From Brachionus rotundiformis (taxonomy: Eukaryota > Rotifera > Eurotatoria > Ploima > Brachionidae), in contig JAESIW010000065.1 of NCBI GenBank assembly GCA_016802295.1, positions 1,250,825 through 1,314,824 on the forward strand: a DNA stretch of 64,000 nt, read 5' to 3'. Both the position numbers and the translations under genes were made by a program. This document shows positions 58,955 to 64,000 of the stretch, piece by piece (positions within the stretch are counted from its first letter, which is position 1; every line of letters starts with the position of its first letter). The notes under the pieces were generated by a model, which saw only the letters and a list, made by a program, of their open reading frames with translations, did not search any database and was not told the origin of the DNA.

Positions 58955-61900
58955 TTAATAATTTAACAACGGATTGTAAGACCATTTCAGACTTTGGTAA
59001 TCAAATGTATGACTATACCAACTTGATTTGAGAAGATTGTAGCGTTGTTCATTCAGAAACAGCGGTTTTCCTCGTCTTAAACAAAATAAATAGAAATTTA
59101 ATTTCTTGAATAATTATTAATATACTTCAAGTCTTTGTCTTCTTCACCATGCTCGTCTAGATATAATGAAGCCCAGACCGCACTCCGCTTATTACGCTCA
59201 ATATAAACATATGTCGAGTTGATATGAAGCAAAATAAGTGTGCCAGCACCACACAAATTAGTATGCTTTTTGTTTGAATCTCGCATCATATCACAACAGA
59301 AATTACACTTAAAACATAGTTCGTCACCACACACAAGACAGACAGCCAATTCTCTGGGAATTTTTGAACAAAATCGACACTTCCTATTCAAATATTTGTT
59401 AAACAAATCTGAATAGGAGTATGGAAGCTTAAGCAATTGTGGAAAATTGTAACGATCAAAGGACAAATTTAAAAGGTTCTATAAAAAATATAAATAAAAT
59501 TTGTTAATTTTTCTTAAAAAAATTTTTACTTGAACTTGAATGTTGTTACGTTCACAAGACTTTTCTAGTTCGTCCATCCAAAAATCAATTATCTCAAATG
59601 TCTTTTGGTTTTGCCATTTTAAATTCAATTTACCAGATCCAGTTAAGCCTAAGTAATCAACCAAATTTTCAAACGAGTTCTAAAAACAAGATTTATCATA
59701 CAATCATAAATTTTTTAGTCAACAAACTGTTAAATCTTTAAATATTGATGCATTATCATCATAAAGATAATATTTTAAAAGAGATGCTATATTTAAAAAG
59801 TGTAAACATTTTGTCTCTATAAAATTCTTTGCACTCTCTGGTGTCCAAATTTTTTTCTAAAATTTTAAAACAAATTAAAATTTAATCATTTTTCAAATCA
59901 AAATACCATAATATATTGAGTGTCTTCAACTTGTGGCTTACTTAGATTATTTTTTAAAAATGTTGTCTTTGTGGCAAATCTTATAATGTGGCCTATGTAT
60001 TTGTTAAATTCGTGTACCTTGGAATAAACAATTTTATATTGAAATCAATATATAAAATATTTGCATCATTTTTTTTAAGAATTTCCTGATATTTTATTAC
60101 AAAATTTAATATTCATCAATAATTTTTTTCTTTTTAAAAAAAATTAAGTAAAAGATAATATAATGATTTAAATATATTTGACTTGTTGCGGCTATAAATT
60201 CAATTATTAAAGACCTGAAAATTTACATCATACAACTGTTCAATCTACATATCTTTATTGAATAATGGTGATGAGCATAGCGTTAATTTAAACTTTAAAT
60301 TAATAGCATTTTTCAATAATTTAAATGATTCTAGACTCAGGGATCTATTAAAAAACAAAAACAATTAAGTTTATTTAATCAGAAATTACATATTGAAATT
60401 TTGATTTGAAAATAGCTTATTTAAGCCTTAATTTTTATTGATGAATATTTTATTCGAAAAAGTAATAGTATATTGTTCGAATGTTCTAAATTGGATTTTT
60501 AAAATTAATAAACTCTAAATTGATATTTGAAATTGAATTAAATGTATAATTAATTAGAATTTTATGAAATTAATCGAAAAGTTAATTTTTTTCTAATTTT
60601 GCTAATTACTTGGTTTTCTGTATTTTTCGACCAGATTTCTTTCTCTTCTTCGTCAAGCTCTTTTACGAAATCAAGTATAGCTTGTAAAAAAACCATATTA
60701 AAAATAGCAGACACGACAATATTGTAATCATCTGATCAAAAAATATAATAAATAATAAAATTTAAGTAAATAAATACATTTAAATTACTTTTTTCAAAAT
60801 TATAAGGCAAATTAACAATAATCAGAAGTAAAACCGCTATTGGGTCCTTAAGTAAAACAGGAACTTCTTGTCTGTCCAAGTTGTTTAGTCTTGATTTTAA
60901 TATGCTCTGATGAGAATCTTTTAAATTAGAAAAATTGCTACCACAGTTGCTGGTAGATTCAGATTCAAAAAACTCCATCGTATTGTCAATATTTGATTTT
61001 ACACCAATTTTAAATAAAAACTTGTTCTTATTATGAGACAAAATAGGATTTGTCAGCATCAACCACAGCTTTGCATGAGGCTTAGTCTCATGGCACATTA
61101 AACGACAATGTGTTGAAATTACATCCAATAATGGTAAAAAACACATTTTTTTCTTTTTAAAATTAAACTTATTTGCAGACAAATAATTATCACTATTGTC
61201 CGAAGAGCAAGGCTCTGTGCTAATAAGCGAGCTCTCTTCTGAACTCTTTCCCTGTTGTTTTTTTAAGAACAGCATCAGATCAATCTCTAATTGGGTTCTT
61301 AGAACACTTGTGGTAAACATCACAATATCATCATCAACTGGAGACTTAAATCCACCAAATTGATTACTAATTAAATTTGATTTATGCTCTAAATGTCTAA
61401 ATTCTATAGCAGTTGATAAAGTTATGATTGTTAAAGCGTCATTTTTGAATTGAGCTAAAGTTTTCGAACACTTAAAACAGGAAAACAAAAGTATAATTGG
61501 TAAATCGAATGAGAAAAATATAAAAAGTATACAGAACTAGTTCCTAGGAATGAGCGGAATTTAAGTAAGGATAAAATTCTTTCATAACCATCTTCGCTTG
61601 AGCTTGGTACTAAATCGTCTGAAGTTTTATTTTCATCACCCATGTTCATTTTGTCTGCCAACGATGACAAAATCCAAATTTTTGCTGGAACATTGGAAAC
61701 TGTTGAGGTAACAACTAAATCAGAATTTTGTTTATTGCTTTCACTTGATTTGCCTTTAAAATTGGTAGCCAATGGCAGTACACAATTTGCTGTTTGACGA
61801 CACAAAGGACAAGCAAAATCAATATGGTTAATTCGGTGGCCATGGATTTGTTCATCCAGAGCTTGCCGATAAGAACTATAGCAATCGAAATGTAAATAAT

Positions 61901-64000
61901 GGCCACACATTTGAGCATACACGCCTCCCTGCCATCCAATATTTACAGAATATTTACAGGATTCCTTCAGATTAAAATAATATAACAATGACTTAATATG
62001 TCCTTATTTGATTCTCACATACAGGTTTAAATGCTTCCATCATGTTTTTAGCTCGGTATTTTTCTTGTCTCCAACAAATGGTATCACTTGGTTTATTTAT
62101 AAATTCCTCAGATTCTTCTTTAATCAGATTTTTTGACGGATTTTCCACACTTAAACTTTCACGATTGCCCAATACTAAAATTGTTTAAAAATTAGATTAT
62201 TTATTTTTCTATGATTTGGCTCATTTTGAAGTAGAAATAATTATTTAATTTTAATTAACTTCTTTATTTTACTTAACTTTCGAAATAATTTTACTTCTTT
62301 ATCTTTCTAAGCAAACTTATCGATCTTTTAAAAAAAAAACCTTCCTAATACCATTGAAAAAAACTATTTGAAACAAGAATTCCTTGAAACATTGAAATTA
62401 GAATAACGAAGATTTTGAAATTCATTTTTATATGATTTCCCTTAGATCTGGTTAATCTTTAATTCATTATTTGAACATTAAAAATTTAAATAATCATAAT
62501 AAATAACTGTCCTGCTGTTGTAAATAGTTTTTAAATTTATTTGATAAAATGTTTTTGATTTTTTGACTTATTAATTAAAAAAAAAATTAGATCAAAACGA
62601 AAGTCATGTGCATAAACACCAAATTGGATATCCCGATCACCATGGATGGTACAAACATTGAGTATGTAAGTGAATTTACATACTTAAGACATCAAGAATA
62701 AACTTTCAAAAGCCAAAGAGCATTCGCCAGACTTAAGCCAGTGTGAAAATCAAAATGATACAGCAAGGAAACAAAAATCAATATATACAACATAATAATA
62801 AAATCTTCTTGACTGGTAGCCTGAGAAGGATGCTAGGAATACACTGGCCTGAAACAATGTAAAACGATGATGAAGTCAGAACCGATGTGTCAATGAATCA
62901 AGAACAAAAGACTGTGATGGTTTAGACATGTAATTAGAACGAAAAGAATACGAGACCAAACAGAGCTCTACAATAGGCACCACAAGGACGAAGAAAGGTA
63001 GGACGACCATCAATAAAGGGTGAAGGCATACGATCGACTTGATTGGAAAGCAAAAGTAATGACCCTATGCTCCACAAGGAGCGTATATCTTTTTTCTGAA
63101 ACTAGTTTTAGTTTAATTAATTTAATTTTAAAAAATTTATTTCAATCAAATTAATTAAATATTTTAATTTAAAATAAAAATAAGTGACAGACATTTTAAA
63201 TTTATGAATGTATCAAGTGTGTCTGCATGATTTAATTTTACAGAAGTTGGCATTGTAAAACTGTTTTTATCATAAAAATTTATCAAAATAAAGCACTGAA
63301 AAACAGTTTATCCAAAAAGACTGATTTAAATCTTTTTTAAAATCCATTTAATCTTTACAGTTATCTAAGCTTTATTAAAATATAATGAAATAAAAAATAA
63401 ATACTTTTTCTAAAAGGGGGCCTTGTTTTTCTAAATTTTGCTAACCAATTAAGCAAACAAGCTCAATTTATTTAAATCACGCAATTAATTTAGAAAAAAA
63501 TATTTAAGTATTTTACTAATCAATCTCTCAAATAATAAAAAATATGTAATCTCATAGAATTATTTTGGAAATATTTTTTAGTATCAAATTCAAATTATTG
63601 AAATTTGTAAAGTTAAATAAATTTGGTTACCACTAGTTGCTTGTAGAAGAGCTACAACACCCAAAGGTCTATCTGGTGTTGAACTTGCAGAGATTCGACA
63701 AATACAACAATCAAAATCTTGATCATTTGTTATAATCAGTGACTTATCAGATGTTGTTGGTTCTATTTTTTCAGATTTATTCTCTGACAATTCACTTGCC
63801 TCAAGAGACGATTTAGTTACATTATCTTTTTCAGATGCTATTTTGTTTCAAATTTAATTTGTTTTAATTATTTGATAAGAAAAATTATTAACCTTTATAC
63901 GCCTCTATATCACTTTTGTTTATCGGGTTCAGTAAAAAGGCCTTTTGGCTGGAATTCATTTGGGCTAATAATTTCTGCTGTCTTGCCTTTGCTTTTAACT
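58955..64000 (-). CDS. UBR3: UBR3-like E3 ubiquitin ligase, 3' part (5' end beyond the window)
   Basis: C-terminal part of a large gene, cut by the right edge. Exons read: >64000..63893, 63837..63631, 62174..62023, 61964..61533, 61470..60789, 60731..60610, 60017..59907, 59856..59728, 59679..59530, 59478..59126 and 59075..58955. Landmarks are the helix KAKARQQKLLAQMNSSQKAF, then DCCICR...RPLGVVALLQATSVLG, which opens the split RING. The RING continues with CGHYLHFDC and FACPLCRQTANCVLPL. The C-terminal UBR domain has RKCRFCSK, CLVCGDELCFKC, LCGAGTLILLHINSTYVYI, YLDEHGEEDKDLKRGKPLFL and a final SHTFDYQSLKW. C-P-L-C-R-Q-x-A-N-x-V-L-P favours UBR3 over UBR1/2. UBR proteins are single-chain RING E3 ligases; UBR3 lacks classic N-degron binding. 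A segment at 60215-60344 does not fit the frame (see findings). Confidence 0.8.
60215..60344 (-). pseudogene. frame-breaking exon-like segment in the UBR3-like gene
   Basis: Between AG (60345-60346) and GT (60214-60213) lies a 130-bp protein-like stretch (SLSLESFKLLKNAINLKF in the best frame). That frame needs an incoming phase of 2, but the upstream exon ends in phase 0, and it contains an in-frame TAG at 60245-60247. The flanking exons (60731..60610 and 60017..59907) join in frame without it. Confidence 0.45.
62175..63630 (-). other. 1.46-kb intron of the UBR3-like gene carrying a retroelement relic
   Basis: Phase-1 intron between the two halves of the ATSVLG motif. It is about 25 times longer than the other introns of this gene, largely because of the LINE fragment listed separately. 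Confidence 0.75.
62595..63092 (+). mobile_element. decayed non-LTR retrotransposon (LINE) fragment
   Basis: The plus strand, antisense to the host gene, translates with frameshifts and stops into the typical end of a LINE reverse transcriptase. A KLDIPITMDGTNIEYVSEFTYL-like thumb motif comes first, usually written as ...YVDEFTYLGS, followed by R-A-F-A-R-L-K-P-V. Further on there are RRMLGIHWPET, then DEVRT, WFRHVIRTKRIRD and a GRP-type basic tail. The order and spacing fit the region after the RT catalytic core of CR1/jockey-like or related LINEs. It is broken by many stops, so inactive. Base composition is visibly less AT-rich than the surrounding intron. Clade cannot be fixed by eye. Confidence 0.8.

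Overview
The window is nuclear DNA from an animal. It is very AT-rich (intergenic stretches look well above 70% A+T). Most introns are tiny (about 45-65 bp, GT...AG), but several run from 0.4 to 1.5 kb. The gene set is bilaterian: Sidekick, vestigial-like TEAD cofactors, ADAT1, COX11, NSFL1C/p47, alpha-SNAP, NAA20, a UBR3-like E3, a polycystin-2-like channel and rhodopsin-type GPCRs. AT richness, very short introns, intronless GPCRs and a NO VEIN-type HSP90-ATPase protein suggest a small spiralian invertebrate, with a monogonont rotifer as my best guess. That taxonomic call is inference only. There is no sign of bacterial sequence, CRISPR or rRNA.

Layout. 0-1.2 kb: an unrecognised five-exon gene (-). 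1.7-3.5 kb: ARMC7 (-) and CFAP410 (+), head to head 213 bp apart. 4.1-6.2 kb: intronless polycystin-2-like channel (-). 7.6-10.7 kb: tandem pair of intronless GPCR genes (-) whose coding regions are a mosaic of perfectly identical and strongly diverged blocks. 11.5-20.9 kb: a full-length Sidekick gene (-), with 6 Ig and 13 FN3 domains, one TM segment and a long cytoplasmic tail. 20.9-25.5 kb: no gene recognised. 25.5-26.6 kb: alpha-SNAP (+). 27.5-28.3 kb: NAA20 (-), six exons. 29.3-30.8 kb: vestigial/VGLL (-). 33.7-37.6 kb: three closely packed minus-strand genes, SDR -> ADAT1 -> COX11. 39.7-46.6 kb: a giant protein with a helical N-terminus, coiled coil, HSP90-type ATPase and NO VEIN C-terminal (DUF3883) domain (+). 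47.1-48.5 kb: NSFL1C/p47 (-). 49.6-54.0 kb: citron-like protein without a kinase domain (+). 56.0-57.2 kb: VGLL4/Tgi (+). 59-64 kb: 3' part of a UBR3-like E3 (-), cut by the right edge, with a decayed LINE in its largest intron.

Most genes are ordinary and independent. The points of most interest are the NO VEIN-type ATPase protein with a degraded nuclease motif, patchwork gene conversion between the GPCRs, an SDR that has lost its catalytic Tyr, a possible trans-spliced operon (SDR/ADAT1/COX11), an activator-type and a repressor-type TEAD cofactor in one window, and a frame-breaking segment in the UBR3-like gene. Exon coordinates were derived by hand from splice consensus, reading phase and remembered family sequence, so single-base errors are possible.
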